Positions 8,999 through 17,665 are shown, counted from the first letter of the stretch. The stretch: 61,340 nt of DNA from Treponema sp. (GCA_017550685.1 JAFZOJ010000084.1:1-61340), one strand, 5' to 3'. Program-made: numbers and translations. Notes: generated by a model not told the origin, from the sequence alone.

Positions 8999-9035
8999 AA
9001 ATCAGCGATATGCCGTATACCTGTTCCTGAAGGCC

Positions 9036-10151
9036 TTACGTAAACGTCTTTGCAACTTCCTTTAACAAATCAATAATCTCAAGCTTTTGAGGACAGTGTC
9101 CCTGGCAGTTGCCGCAGCCGATACAGCCGGCAGGATCTCCGCTTTCTTTTACAGCGTTGTCGTAATGCCATTTGTATGGAGCAACTCCGTATCGTTTTGT
9201 TTCATTGTAAAGTTCAAAGAAGCGCGGAATATTAATCTTCATAGGACAGCCGCCGTTTGTTTCGTCCACACAGTAGCGGCAGGCAGTACAAGGAATTGCA
9301 ATTGTTGATTTAATAAGGTCTGTTGCCTTTTGAACACAGGCCTGCTCCTGGGCATTAAGCGGAACAAAATCCTTCATGTAAGACATATTGTCCTGCAGCT
9401 GTTCCATATTGCTCATACCGCTTAGAACCACAAGAATATTGTCCATGCTTGCACAATAGCGCACAGCCCAGCTTGCAACACTTGCGTTCGGATTATAATC
9501 TGTAAAAATCTTTTTTGCGTCAGGCATAATATTTGCAAGGCTGCCACCCTTAATAGGCTCCATAATAGAAACCGGGATATTGTACTTGCAGCAGATTTCG
9601 TAGCACTTGCGGCTCTGAATATTGTCGCTTTCCCAGTCAATGTAATTTATCTGCAGCTGAACAAGTTCAACCTCCGGGTGCTTAGAGAGCATCATTTCCA
9701 GAGCGTCTGCGTCGTCATGGAAGCTGAAACCCGGATGCTTGATTTTTCCTTCCTTCTTCATCTTCTGCATCCATTCAAAGGCGCCAAGCTTTTCGGCAGT
9801 CGCAAAAACCTCGCGGTTCAACGCATGCAAAAAGTAATAGTCAAAATATTCTACTCCACACTTCTGGAGCTGTTCATCAAAAATTTTCTGCAGGTCGGCA
9901 GGGTCTGTTCTTCCCCAAAGCGGCATCTTGCTTGTTACCTGAAACTTTTCGCGCGGATATCGTTTTGCAACCAGTTCACCAAAAACGCGTTCCGAAAATC
10001 CGCCGTGATAAACCCACGCAGTATCAAAATAAGAAAAACCTTGTTCCATGTAAGCGTCAATCATCTCGCGGGTCTTTTCCAAATCAATGTTTCCCCAGGT
10101 CTTGTCCTCTGTATAAGGAAGTCTCATCAAACCAAAACCAAGTTTTTTCAT
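9036..10151 (-). CDS. aldo/keto reductase with C-terminal ferredoxin-like 4Fe-4S domain
   Basis: A 371-residue cytoplasmic oxidoreductase. The N-terminal TIM barrel carries the aldo/keto reductase signs GFGLMRLP, the catalytic Tyr in FDTAWVYHGG, the Lys strand around VTSKMPLWG and YYFLHAL. The last 100 residues hold two cysteine clusters (CTACRYCx7C and CIGCGNCQGHC) typical of a pair of 4Fe-4S centres; the first has an extended spacing. This architecture is common in anaerobes. It is monocistronic, with a GGGG ribosome-binding site before the ATG. The substrate is unknown. Confidence 0.87.
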   Translation of the reverse strand: MKKLGFGLMRLPYTEDKTWGNIDLEKTREMIDAYMEQGFSYFDTAWVYHGGFSERVFGELVAKRYPREKFQVTSKMPLWGRTDPADLQKIFDEQLQKCGVEYFDYYFLHALNREVFATAEKLGAFEWMQKMKKEGKIKHPGFSFHDDADALEMMLSKHPEVELVQLQINYIDWESDNIQSRKCYEICCKYNIPVSIMEPIKGGSLANIMPDAKKIFTDYNPNASVASWAVRYCASMDNILVVLSGMSNMEQLQDNMSYMKDFVPLNAQEQACVQKATDLIKSTIAIPCTACRYCVDETNGGCPMKINIPRFFELYNETKRYGVAPYKWHYDNAVKESGDPAGCIGCGNCQGHCPQKLEIIDLLKEVAKTFT

Positions 10152-10165
10152 TTTTACCCCACTTT

Positions 10166-10260
10166 TGTCATCCCGAATGTGACAATTATGTCATCCCGAA
10201 CTTGTTTCGGGATCTCTCATTAAAATACACAGATGCCGAAACAAGTTCGGCATGACAAGT
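10166..10260. repeat. dispersed palindromic repeat, family A (CCCGAACTTGTTTCGGG type)
   Basis: Tandem TGTCATCCCGAA units (10166 and 10189) are followed by ACTTGTTTCGGGATCT, and the inverse copy CCGAAACAAGTTCGG lies at 10236-10250. The whole can fold into a long hairpin. It is related in layout (GTCAT, GC-rich palindromic core, ATGAC) to copies at 16220, 40631 and 48123. Confidence 0.75.
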
Positions 10261-10436
10261 ATAATTATACTTTATAAATCCCCAATCACATAGTAAAAAA
10301 AGTGTTGGAAATTGTAAAAAAAAAGACCAGAGAAAAACTCTGGCAGGAACTTAAGAGAAAAATGCCGACAAGACCTGTCAATGAAAGTTTTATGGTCCTC
10401 CCCTTCGACATAGGGAGCGGCCCTACGAAGCAGGGC

Positions 10437-10461
10437 AAAAACAGTCCGGTGGACTGTTTTT
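10437..10461 (+). terminator. Rho-independent terminator-like hairpin
   Basis: The stem AAAACAGTCC / GGACTGTTTT closes on a 3-base GGT loop and ends in a run of five T residues. No gene is seen just upstream on the plus strand, so it either ends an unseen small transcript or insulates sstT from read-through. Confidence 0.5.
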
Positions 10462-10536
10462 AGCGAGTCTCCGAGCAGCTATGCTGCGAAGGGCTCAGGG
10501 ACTGCAGAATGTTTCGTGGCAAAAAGAGGGCTTTTA

Positions 10537-10545
10537 TGTTATAAT
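10537..10545 (+). promoter_or_regulatory. extended -10 promoter of sstT, probably leaderless
   Basis: TGTTATAAT (TGn plus perfect -10 hexamer at 10540-10545) ends seven bases before the ATG at 10553. No Shine-Dalgarno sequence is present, so transcription likely starts at or next to the start codon. Confidence 0.6.
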
Positions 10546-10552
10546 TTTTTTT

Positions 10553-11803
10553 ATGGAAAATACTAACATTTTTAAACGCATCATCAATGCTTATAATTCT
10601 ATAAGTCTTATTTTACGAATTGTAATTGGCATTGTATTGGGCGCCCTGCTGGGAATCTTCTTACCTCAGACTGCCTGGCTTGGAATCCTTGGAGACCTTT
10701 TTGTAGGTGCCCTTAAGGCAATTGCTCCTGTTCTGGTTTTTGCACTGGTTTCAAGCTCACTGGCAAAGGGAGCCGCAAAACTGGACAAACGCTTTGGCAT
10801 GGTAATTCTTTTATATCTTTCTACTACCCTGCTGGCCGCTTTAGTTGCAGTTACAGCAAGTTTTATTTTTCCACAGACAATTGTCCTTGCACAGGGTGCT
10901 GATGTTTCTGCAGCACCGGCCGGCATTGGCCAGGTTCTCAAAAACCTTCTTGTAAATGCAGTTTCTAACCCAATCGACGCCCTTGCCCGAGCAAACTATA
11001 TCGGTATTCTTACCTGGGCTCTGATTTTTGGACTTTCAATCAAACGTTTTGCAAGCGACCAGACAAAAGAAATGTTTACAGAAATAGCCCAGGGAATCTC
11101 TCAGATTGTACGCTGGATTATAAACCTGGCTCCTTTTGGAATCTTAGGTCTTGTGTTTACAACAGTTTCTACAAACGGCCTTGGCATTTTTACAAATTAC
11201 GGAAAGCTCCTGCTGGTTCTTGTGGGCTCAATGCTTTTTATGACCTTTGTTGTGTCACCAATAATTGTTGCAATCGTTCTCAAAAGAAACCCATACCCTC
11301 TAGTTTTGCGCTGCCTTCGCGAAAGTGGAATCACAGCCTTCTTTACCCGTAGTTCTGCCGCAAACATTCCGGTAAACATGGAGCTTTGCGAAAAGCTTGG
11401 GCTTGACGAAGACATGTACTCTGTTTCTATCCCGCTTGGTGCAACAATCAATATGGACGGAGCTGCCATTACAATTTCGGTAATGACCCTGGCCGCTGCC
11501 AACACTCTTGGTATTTCTGTAGATATTCCAACCGCAGTAATTTTGTGTGTACTTGCAACCCTTGGCGCTTGTGGTGCTTCGGGAGTTGCAGGTGGTTCAC
11601 TTCTTCTTATCCCTCTAGCTTGTTCACTTTTTGGCATTCCAAATGATCTTGCCATGCAGGTTGTAGGAGTAGGATTTATTATCGGAGTTGTTCAGGACAG
11701 TATGGAAACCGCCCTCAATTCTTCAAGCGATGTTTTGTTCACCGCCACCGCAGAATACTACGCCTGGAAAAAGGAAGGAAAGCCCCTACCCGAGAAATTT
11801 TAA
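10553..11803 (+). CDS. sstT: serine/threonine:Na+ symporter SstT
   Basis: A 416-residue inner-membrane dicarboxylate/amino acid:cation symporter that by family imports serine and threonine with sodium. It starts [14 protein letters not shown] and carries the signature [10 protein letters not shown] (substrate-binding HP1 loop), NMDGAAI (TM7 sodium site) and [16 protein letters not shown] (HP2), with about eight transmembrane segments; length and order match SstT closely. The ATG at 10553 is chosen because it lies at the first conserved residues and just after a TATAAT box; the open frame continues upstream without support. Its 3' end overlaps the convergent phosphatase gene by 18 bases. Confidence 0.92.
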   Translation: MENTNIFKRIINAYNSISLILRIVIGIVLGALLGIFLPQTAWLGILGDLFVGALKAIAPVLVFALVSSSLAKGAAKLDKRFGMVILLYLSTTLLAALVAVTASFIFPQTIVLAQGADVSAAPAGIGQVLKNLLVNAVSNPIDALARANYIGILTWALIFGLSIKRFASDQTKEMFTEIAQGISQIVRWIINLAPFGILGLVFTTVSTNGLGIFTNYGKLLLVLVGSMLFMTFVVSPIIVAIVLKRNPYPLVLRCLRESGITAFFTRSSAANIPVNMELCEKLGLDEDMYSVSIPLGATINMDGAAITISVMTLAAANTLGISVDIPTAVILCVLATLGACGASGVAGGSLLLIPLACSLFGIPNDLAMQVVGVGFIIGVVQDSMETALNSSSDVLFTATAEYYAWKKEGKPLPEKF

Positions 11804-12235
11804 AAAGGCCGTACACCCCTCCAGTACATCCTCGTAAGTCTGGTCAAAATTTCCGGTGTACCAGGGGTCGGCAATGTCGCGGTCTTTGCCTGCAAAAGAA
11901 AGTAGATGAACTATTTTATGCTGTGGGTCGGGACTCCAGCAGCGGTTCATGTAATAAACGTTTTCGTCGTCCATGGCTACAAGGTAGTCGTATTTATCGT
12001 AGTCGGCACGGGTAATCTGGCGGGCGGCACGGCGGCTGAACGGAATGCCCATTTCGCGGAGCTTTGTTCTGGTTCCGTAATGCATGTCGTTTCCAAGTTC
12101 TTCTCGGCTGGTTGCGGCAGATTCAATTAAAAAATCTCCTTCCCTTCCTGCACGACGTACCAGTTCCTTCATTACAAATTCGGCCATTGGGGAACGGCAT
12201 ATATTTCCGTGGCATACAAATAAAATTCGCGTCAT
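11786..12235 (-). CDS. low-molecular-weight protein-tyrosine phosphatase
   Basis: A 149-residue cytoplasmic phosphatase. The P-loop CHGNICRS sits at residues 8-15 with nucleophile Cys8 and Arg14, and the general acid is Asp in the ADPWY motif near the C-terminus. The start at 12235 (MTRILFV) is preferred to the ATG two codons upstream because the AAAGGG ribosome-binding site is then seven bases away instead of one. Such enzymes dephosphorylate tyrosine kinases or small phosphates. Convergent overlap with sstT. Confidence 0.9.
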   Translation of the reverse strand: MTRILFVCHGNICRSPMAEFVMKELVRRAGREGDFLIESAATSREELGNDMHYGTRTKLREMGIPFSRRAARQITRADYDKYDYLVAMDDENVYYMNRCWSPDPQHKIVHLLSFAGKDRDIADPWYTGNFDQTYEDVLEGCTAFLKFLG

Positions 12236-12302
12236 AATCATACCCTTTATTTTTTTAATATTATCCTATAAAATCAAAATATAAACAATTAATGGTGGTG
12301 TT

Positions 12303-13166
12303 ATGTCAAATATCGATAAGCTTGTAGATGGAATTATAGACTCTTACGATAAATACGGACTCATAAATCGCAGCGATGCAGAAAACTTTCCTAACCGTCA
12401 GACTGTAGTTTCTATTTTAAGTGATGTTCAGTCTCTCATTTTTCCAGGTTTTAGAACTGAAGAAGACATTGATCCTGTAAATATCCGCTACATAACCGGA
12501 CAAAAGGTTAACAGCATAATTGCCAAGCTTACCAAAGAAATTCAAAAAGCGCTTATCTATACAATGACAAACACCAAAGGCTCTGCAGATAATATTCAGC
12601 AGTCACATTGCTTTGCACTGGCTGAAAAAACAGCACTTGCCTTGATCGAAGAAATTCCTGAAATAAGACGCAAGGTTCAGCTGGATACTCTTGCCGCATT
12701 TAACGGTGACCCTGCTGCCAAAAGTAATGAAGAAGTAATTCTTTCCTACCCTGGGCTCGAAGCCATTGCCGTTCACAGAATTGCACACTTTCTTTACCAG
12801 AACGGTGTACCAATCATTCCGCGAATTATGAGTGAGCATATTCACGGCAAGACAGGCGTAGACATTCATCCGGGTGCAACAATCGGCGAATCATTCTTTA
12901 TTGACCATGCAACCGGTGTTGTAATAGGCGAAACCACAATAATTGGAAATAACGTAAAAATATATCAGGGCGTAACTCTTGGCGCCCTTAGCGTAAAAAA
13001 ATCTCTCAAAGATAAAAAACGCCACCCTACAATCGAAGATGATGTAACAATCTACGCAGGTGCAACAATTCTTGGCGGCGATACTGTTATAGGAAAAGGC
13101 TGTACAATCGGCGGCAACACCTGGATTACAAAATCCGTTCCTGCCGGCTCGGTAATTACAATCTAA
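12303..13166 (+). CDS. cysE: serine O-acetyltransferase (EpsC/CysE type)
   Basis: A 287-residue cytoplasmic enzyme that acetylates serine from acetyl-CoA, the first step of cysteine synthesis. The N-terminal 150 residues are the helical region found in the EpsC-type subfamily. From about 170 on comes the left-handed beta-helix with hexapeptide repeats ([43 protein letters not shown]). The catalytic His lies in SEHIHGKTG. The C-terminus ends soon after the helix. A GGTGG site lies upstream of the ATG. No cysK is adjacent. Confidence 0.88.
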   Translation: MSNIDKLVDGIIDSYDKYGLINRSDAENFPNRQTVVSILSDVQSLIFPGFRTEEDIDPVNIRYITGQKVNSIIAKLTKEIQKALIYTMTNTKGSADNIQQSHCFALAEKTALALIEEIPEIRRKVQLDTLAAFNGDPAAKSNEEVILSYPGLEAIAVHRIAHFLYQNGVPIIPRIMSEHIHGKTGVDIHPGATIGESFFIDHATGVVIGETTIIGNNVKIYQGVTLGALSVKKSLKDKKRHPTIEDDVTIYAGATILGGDTVIGKGCTIGGNTWITKSVPAGSVITI

Positions 13167-13172
13167 AAACTT

Positions 13173-13218
13173 GCGGTCCCTGAACCCAAACTTGCGGTCC
13201 CTGAGCTTGTCGAAGGGC
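13173..13218. repeat. dispersed palindromic repeat, family B (one partial and one full copy)
   Basis: GCGGTCCCTGAAC at 13173 is a broken copy; GGTCCCTGAGCTTGTCGAAG starting at 13196 is nearly complete. Same family as copies at 21573, 21632, 21963, 30231, 39722 and 41307. Confidence 0.75.
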
Positions 13219-13242
13219 GTAAAAAGCTCCAGGTTAAAAAAA

Positions 13243-13293
13243 ACAGGATTCCCAAGGAAAACCAAGAGAATCCTGTCGTCCTGTAAACAGGAC
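13243..13293 (+). other. two adjacent hairpins between cysE-like gene and radA
   Basis: ACAGGATT / AATCCTGT (13243-13276) is followed by GTCCTGT / ACAGGAC (13278-13293). There is no T-run, so these are weak terminators at best; they may be a repeat remnant. Confidence 0.4.
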
Positions 13294-13416
13294 ATCGGAG
13301 AGAGTTTATCAGCTTATTTACAAGCTAACTAAAATATAACATACAAAAAAAAATAATGCAAGTAAATTTTTAATTTTTTTCTTTTATTTTAAAGGTTTTT
13401 ATATTACATTATTTAT

Positions 13417-14790
13417 ATGGCAAAAAAGAACGGCTCCATAATGTATAAATGCTCAAACTGCGGATATTCGCAGCCTAAATGGTTGGGAAGGTGTCCTGAG
13501 TGCGGCGAATGGAATTCTCTGGAAGAAATAATAATTGACAGAAACAGCCTTTCACCAGCCGGCCGCGGAACGGAAGAAGCAGTTAAGCAAAAACCCGTGG
13601 ACCTTGCAGCAGTTAAGGCAATGGAAGCAGTCCGTTTTTCTACAGGCATTCAGGAATTTGACCGGGTGCTCGGAGGCGGTGCAACCAAACGTTCTGCCGT
13701 GCTTTTGGGTGGTGAACCGGGAATCGGTAAGTCTACACTTTTGCTGCAGGCAGCAGCCAGCGCCGCAAAGCTTTTTGCCAAAGCAGGAACACCAGGCTCA
13801 AAAGTCCTTTATGTAAGCGGAGAAGAATCTGCCGCCCAGATAAAAGACCGTGCCGACCGACTTGAGCTTGACTGCACTGGTATTCAGATTTTGTGTACCT
13901 CTCGTCTGGAAGATACTCTGGATGCCCTGGATGCCATAAATCCTCTTCTTGTGATTATTGATTCTATTCAAACCATATATTCTGCAGAGGCCGGAATTAT
14001 CCCCGGAACTGTAAATCAGCTTAAATATTGTGCCAACGAGCTTGTTTCGTGGGTAAAGGAACGCGATTCTGTTCTTATTATGACCGCCCATGTTACAAAA
14101 GAGGGTACCATTGCAGGTCCTAAGGCTCTTGAGCACATGGTTGATACGGTAATTTCTTTTGAACGCAATAATGATGAAATAAGATTTTTGCACGCACAGA
14201 AAAACCGTTTTGGTTCTGTTGATGAACTTGGCATTTTTACCATGACAGAAAAAGGTCTTGTTCCTGTAGTTGACCCTGCTTCCCTGTTCCTAATCAAACG
14301 AAAGGACAGTCAGCCGGCAGGAGTTGCCTGCACTCCGGTTTTTGAAGGCACCCGCGTATTCCTGGTAGAAATTCAGGCGCTTACAGTACCTGCCAAAGCA
14401 AGCATAAGCCGTGTTTACAGTGAAAAAATTGACAACGGCCGTGTTGCCAGGGTTGCAGCCGTAATTGAGAAACGATGCGGACTTAAGTTCAGCGACCAGG
14501 ATATTTATGTAAATGTTGGCGGCGGAGTAAGGCTTAACGAAAGCTCCATTGATGCCGCACTTGCCTGCGCCCTTTATTCTGCAAGGACGGACATTACGCT
14601 TAAGGCTCAGACCGCAGTTTTTGGTGAATTGAGTCTTGCCGGAGAAATACGACCTGTAAACAAGGCAAAGCAGCGTATAAAAGCCGCCCAAAGCCTTGGA
14701 TTTTCTACAATCGTCTGTCCCGAAGCCGAAGAAAACAGCATTGAATGTACAACCATAAAAGAAATGATAAAAACCCTGTTTCGGGACTAG
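13417..14790 (+). CDS. radA: DNA repair protein RadA/Sms
   Basis: A 457-residue cytoplasmic ATP-dependent helicase-like protein that assists RecA-mediated branch migration. The N-terminal zinc finger uses Cys12, Cys15, Cys26 and Cys29 (CSNCGYSQPKWLGRCPECG), Walker A is GEPGIGKST at about 99-107, the RadA-specific KNRFG motif lies near residue 264, and the C-terminal Lon-protease-like domain is complete. No Shine-Dalgarno is visible before the ATG; an AT-rich TATTAC box lies close upstream. The next gene begins six bases after the stop. Confidence 0.96.
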   Translation: MAKKNGSIMYKCSNCGYSQPKWLGRCPECGEWNSLEEIIIDRNSLSPAGRGTEEAVKQKPVDLAAVKAMEAVRFSTGIQEFDRVLGGGATKRSAVLLGGEPGIGKSTLLLQAAASAAKLFAKAGTPGSKVLYVSGEESAAQIKDRADRLELDCTGIQILCTSRLEDTLDALDAINPLLVIIDSIQTIYSAEAGIIPGTVNQLKYCANELVSWVKERDSVLIMTAHVTKEGTIAGPKALEHMVDTVISFERNNDEIRFLHAQKNRFGSVDELGIFTMTEKGLVPVVDPASLFLIKRKDSQPAGVACTPVFEGTRVFLVEIQALTVPAKASISRVYSEKIDNGRVARVAAVIEKRCGLKFSDQDIYVNVGGGVRLNESSIDAALACALYSARTDITLKAQTAVFGELSLAGEIRPVNKAKQRIKAAQSLGFSTIVCPEAEENSIECTTIKEMIKTLFRD

Positions 14791-14796
14791 ATATTT

Positions 14797-15543
14797 GTGG
14801 ATAAAGAACTTATAAAACATTTGCAAAAGCTCGCAGATAAGTACGAAATCTCCTCTTTTACAGACGGAGATCCTTCTTTTGTGCTCAAACGCTATAAATC
14901 TACCCCAGAAACTGAAACTGCCGCTTTTATTGCCGCCATGCTTGCCTTTGGAAACCGCCACCAGTTTATTCCCAAAATTGAACTTATTCTTGAAACGGCA
15001 GAAAAACAGGGGCTTACGGCATATTCGTGGATAAAAAACGCACGCTTTAAGGATGATTTTCCTCATGGCAGCAGTAAATTCTACAGGTTTTATTCTTATG
15101 ATGATATGCACTGCCTTTTTGAAGAGCTCTGCGATGTTTTTGAACGTTATAAAACCCTTGGAAATGCCGTCAAAAGCCTGATGAAGCAGGATGAAAACCT
15201 GTCCGCGCCGTCTGATATCCTATGCAGCCTTTTTCCGCGCTCCAGAATTGTTCCAAAAGGTAAAAACAGTGCCTGTAAAAGGGTCCATATGTTTTTGCGC
15301 TGGATGGTAAGAAGGAATTCTCCTGTTGATCTGGGCCTGTGGGACTGGATTGACCCTGCAGATCTTATAATTCCGCTTGATGTTCATGTTCTTGAAGAAG
15401 CAAAAAAGCTTGGTCTTTTGCCGGAAACCACCCGCCCTGATAAAAAAGCCGCCGTTGAACTTACAAAAACCCTTGATCAGATCTTTCCCGGTGACCCTTG
15501 CCGGGGGGACTTTGCACTCTTTGGGCTTGGAGTAGACATTTAG
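14797..15543 (+). CDS. TIGR02757 (DUF2400) family protein
   Basis: A 248-residue protein of the uncharacterised TIGR02757/DUF2400 family, recognisable from ETETAAFIAAMLAFGNRHQ near the start, RWMVRRNSPVDLGLWD in the middle and LIIPLDVHVLEEAKKLG. The core resembles a helical HhH-like DNA-binding fold, but no function is established. The start is GTG at 14797, six bases after radA, so it is probably translationally coupled. The end GLGVDI is slightly truncated compared with the usual cysteine-containing tail. Confidence 0.8.
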   Translation: MDKELIKHLQKLADKYEISSFTDGDPSFVLKRYKSTPETETAAFIAAMLAFGNRHQFIPKIELILETAEKQGLTAYSWIKNARFKDDFPHGSSKFYRFYSYDDMHCLFEELCDVFERYKTLGNAVKSLMKQDENLSAPSDILCSLFPRSRIVPKGKNSACKRVHMFLRWMVRRNSPVDLGLWDWIDPADLIIPLDVHVLEEAKKLGLLPETTRPDKKAAVELTKTLDQIFPGDPCRGDFALFGLGVDI

Positions 15544-15651
15544 TCTCAGTTTGTTTCATTTTAACACAATTTAGTGTGTCATTTTTACGCAGTTTATCCC
15601 CCTGAGAGCCGGGGTTGGAGCCCTTTAGTCCATCATAATGCCAACAAACAG

Positions 15652-15691
15652 AAAAAAAAGACTTGCACTCACTCCGTTCCAGTCTTTTTTT
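15652..15691. terminator. bidirectional Rho-independent terminator
   Basis: A stem of twelve pairs (A-run plus GACT against AGTC plus T-run, 15652-15663 and 15681-15691) gives a poly-T end in both directions. It separates radA/TIGR02757 from the Hsp20 gene. Confidence 0.7.
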
Positions 15692-15727
15692 CAATTTCTT
15701 TTAGAAACCAGAACAATTTTTACAAGT

Positions 15728-15743
15728 TGGCACAGAACTTGCT
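15728..15743 (+). promoter_or_regulatory. sigma-54 (-24/-12) promoter of the Hsp20 gene
   Basis: TGGCACAGAACTTGCT matches the sigma-54 consensus TGGCAC-N5-TTGCW in every fixed position, with ten bases between the invariant GG and GC. The expected transcription start is near 15754, giving a leader of about 30 bases with an AGGAGG site. The sigma-54 gene itself is at 31773. No enhancer-binding activator is in the window. Confidence 0.82.
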
Positions 15744-15784
15744 ATACATATAGTGAAACAAAAGAAAGTTCAGGAGGCAAAATT

Positions 15785-16213
15785 ATGAACGAACTTAGTT
15801 TAATTGATTCACTTTTTAATGATGTGTTGGATAGCACTCCAAGTGTTATGTATCGTGCGGGTGTAAGTACACCACGTGTTGATGTTACTGAGGACGAAGG
15901 AGCTTACACATTGGAAATGGAATTGCCTGGTAGAACTGAAAACGACGTAAACATCGAGCTTGACCATGACAATTTGACTATTTCTTCTAAGGTTACCGAA
16001 GAGAAAGAGTCTAAAGAAGATAAGAAGGACAAGAAGAAGACAAAGTACATTCTTAAGGAACGCCGCTACAGCGAGTTTAGCAGACGTTTTGCTCTTCCTT
16101 CGGATGTTGACGAGGAAAGCATCAGCGCTAACTTCAAGAATGGAATTCTTTCCATCAACATGAAGAAAAAGGCTGTTATTGCGCCTAAAAAGATCCAGAT
16201 TATGGCATCTTAA
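15785..16213 (+). CDS. Hsp20 / alpha-crystallin small heat-shock protein
   Basis: A 142-residue cytoplasmic holdase chaperone. The alpha-crystallin domain runs from about 35 to 135 (TPRVDVTEDEGAYTLEMELP ... YSEFSRRFALP ... ISANFKNGILSINM), with a lysine/glutamate-rich insertion around residues 72-85. The C-terminal IxI-like tail is weak (KIQIMAS). An AGGAGG site at 15772-15777 fixes the start at 15785; the longer frame from 15638 runs through the terminator and promoter. The sigma-54 promoter upstream implies control by an activator ATPase and not by the usual heat-shock factor. Confidence 0.93.
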   Translation: MNELSLIDSLFNDVLDSTPSVMYRAGVSTPRVDVTEDEGAYTLEMELPGRTENDVNIELDHDNLTISSKVTEEKESKEDKKDKKKTKYILKERRYSEFSRRFALPSDVDEESISANFKNGILSINMKKKAVIAPKKIQIMAS

Positions 16214-16219
16214 AAACGG

Positions 16220-16262
16220 TCGTCATTGCGGGCTAAATGCCTGTCATCTACCCGCGATGACG
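16220..16262. repeat. dispersed palindromic repeat, family A
   Basis: GTCATTGCGGG .. CCCGCGATGACG forms an inverted pair. Its right half encodes the last residues (DVIAGR) and stop of the minus-strand DNA methyltransferase, so the repeat has replaced that gene's natural end. Confidence 0.75.
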
Positions 16263-17407
16263 TCTAATTTTATACATGCCTGATTGTATTGTTCTGAGTT
16301 TTTTTGTACACGGGCCCAGCAAAGATCAGAAATGGTTTTATAACTACTCTGGTTTTTGTTGGGTTCGGGTTTTTGAATAAGGATGGTGTGCCTTGTGCCG
16401 CCATCTTTTTTATTTAACCGGCAGACTGCTTCAAAGGTGGTGCCGCTGCCTGCAAAAAAGTCCATTACAAGGGCGTCTTTTTTTGGGCAGGCAATGGTTA
16501 TAAGGTGCTCTATAAGATCTACGGGCTTAGGATTATCAAAGCTGTTTTTTTCTCCCAAAAGCTCGTCCAGATGACCCTGTGCATGGCGGGTGCTTTCTAC
16601 TTCGTCTATTATGTTGCGCGGAATAATTTCCTGTGTATCCTGGTTAAAGATTTTTATGCGTGGAACTGCGTTGTAGCCCGGTGCCGGTCCAAAATATATT
16701 CTGTTGTCGGCAAGAAGTGCATCCATTTCTTCTTTGGTCCGCTGCCACTGGCGGGTCCACTCCACTCCCGACGGCGACTTTATTGTAAAATAGTTTTTAT
16801 GATTAGGGTTGCTGCGTTTTTCACTGAAGGATACGCTGCCGCTGAACCAGTTGCCGCGAGGATCGTTATCTGCGTTTTTTGTTGCCCAGTTGGTTGATTG
16901 TGTTTCGCGGAATGGCGGGAGTTGTGTTTTATCCTTGGCATAGCAGAGTGTGTGCTGCTGCAGGGTACGCGACCAGGTGTCTTTTTTTCCTTTTCCATGA
17001 AGCCACATAAAATCGTTTACAAAGTTTTTTTCGCCAAAGATTTTGTCGCACAAAAGCTTTAAGTGGTAGAGCTCTGTCTGGTCTATTGCTATGAATATGC
17101 AGCCTGTGGGAGCAAGCAGCTTTTGTGCAAGTCCAAGCCTTCGAGACATAAAGCTTAGCCATGAGTCGTGATTCTGGTTGTCGTCATAGGCAAAGTTGTT
17201 GCCGGTGTTGTACGGCGGGTCTATGTAAATCAGATTGATTTTGTTTTCATATATTGGCAGCAATTTTTGGAGTGCGGGATAGTTGTCGGCAGAAATGAAA
17301 ATGTGATTGTCTGATGTGGATGAAAGCTCTGGCGTAAACTTTAAAGAATTAACTTGAGAAATATCATCATAAGTTTCTGGAACATCATTCCAAGTTAAAG
17401 TTATCAT
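16244..17407 (-). CDS. orphan site-specific DNA-methyltransferase (type III Mod-like, adenine N6, beta class)
   Basis: A 387-residue DNA adenine methyltransferase. Motif IV DPPYNTGN is at residues 63-70 and motif I (DFFAGSGTT) lies near residue 315, the beta-class order seen in type III Mod and some orphan enzymes. The target-recognition region lies between. No restriction gene or Res helicase is adjacent, so it appears to be an orphan. The C-terminal six residues come from a palindromic repeat. The start ATG at 17407 has a TTAAAG upstream and no strong ribosome-binding site. Confidence 0.85.
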   Translation of the reverse strand: MITLTWNDVPETYDDISQVNSLKFTPELSSTSDNHIFISADNYPALQKLLPIYENKINLIYIDPPYNTGNNFAYDDNQNHDSWLSFMSRRLGLAQKLLAPTGCIFIAIDQTELYHLKLLCDKIFGEKNFVNDFMWLHGKGKKDTWSRTLQQHTLCYAKDKTQLPPFRETQSTNWATKNADNDPRGNWFSGSVSFSEKRSNPNHKNYFTIKSPSGVEWTRQWQRTKEEMDALLADNRIYFGPAPGYNAVPRIKIFNQDTQEIIPRNIIDEVESTRHAQGHLDELLGEKNSFDNPKPVDLIEHLITIACPKKDALVMDFFAGSGTTFEAVCRLNKKDGGTRHTILIQKPEPNKNQSSYKTISDLCWARVQKNSEQYNQACIKLDVIAGR

Positions 17408-17593
17408 GTCTTTTTGTTTCTATGAGTTATATTGGTTCTTGTTAGACTTGAACCGACCCCTCCAGTCACAAACCTCCTGTTTGCTCCTTCCGGGCGCCTT
17501 CGTTCGCTTCCGGCGGCATCCTTGCCGCCTCTTCCTCCCTATTCGGTCGGCGCTCTCTCCGTTACTCGGTTCAAGTCCGGGAAGCGGCTGTAA
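17408..17593. other. tRNA-Thr trailer region with inverted T-arm copy and GC-rich spacer
   Basis: Below the tRNA lies an inverted copy of its T-arm and acceptor end (17564-17583), a GC-rich spacer rich in GGCGCC/GGAAGCGAA-type words (17470-17560), and another T-arm-like piece (GACTTGAACCGAC, 17445-17457). No gene is supported; an open frame here is a by-product of the repeats. Confidence 0.55.
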
Positions 17594-17618
17594 GCCGATT
17601 CCCGGACTTGAACCGAGT
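17564..17618. repeat. inverted repeat of the tRNA-Thr T-arm (fold-back)
   Basis: Twenty bases at 17564-17583 are the exact reverse complement of 17599-17618, the T-arm plus variable-loop end of tRNA-Thr. The spacer itself pairs (CGGCT/AGCCG), so the stem is about 25 pairs with a single mismatch and a three-base loop. In the precursor this would compete with tRNA folding. Confidence 0.85.
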
Positions 17619-17665
17619 ACCTGCACGTTACGAGGGTGCTGCTCTACCAGGTGAGCTAAATCGGC
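17594..17665 (-). tRNA. tRNA-Thr (anticodon CGT)
   Basis: A 72-base cloverleaf on the minus strand: acceptor GCCGATT pairs perfectly with AATCGGC, D-stem GCTC/GAGC, anticodon loop CTCGTAA (anticodon CGT, decoding ACG), T-stem CTCGG/CCGGG with loop TTCAAGT. The anticodon stem has one C-C mismatch next to the loop. CCA is not encoded. Confidence 0.93.

Larger units (their letters stand above)
10152..10552. other. intergenic region with palindromic repeats and a strong hairpin
   Basis: About 400 bases without a convincing gene between two divergent genes. From 10166 to 10260 it holds repeated TCATCCCGAA units and an inverted pair built on CCGAACTTGTTTCGG. From 10325 to 10351 there is a small CCAGAG/CTCTGG hairpin. 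From 10400 to 10500 come pieces resembling the CTTCGA..CTCAGGGAC repeat family, and at 10437-10461 a perfect AACAGTCC/GGACTGTT stem followed by T residues. The last 15 bases hold the sstT promoter. Confidence 0.6.

Noticed and set aside
13891..14193. Long minus-strand open frames inside radA
   Set aside because: Antisense shadows of a clearly conserved gene.
15600..15640. T-arm-like word GGGGTTGGAGCCC considered as part of a tRNA
   Set aside because: No cloverleaf could be folded around it on either strand; at most a fragment.
15461..15694. Minus-strand open frame over the TIGR02757 3' end
   Set aside because: It overlaps a real gene and a terminator; no supporting start signal.
17420..17626. 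Minus-strand open frame beside tRNA-Thr
   Set aside because: It crosses the tRNA's own sequence and its inverted copy; no ribosome-binding site and composition follows the repeats.
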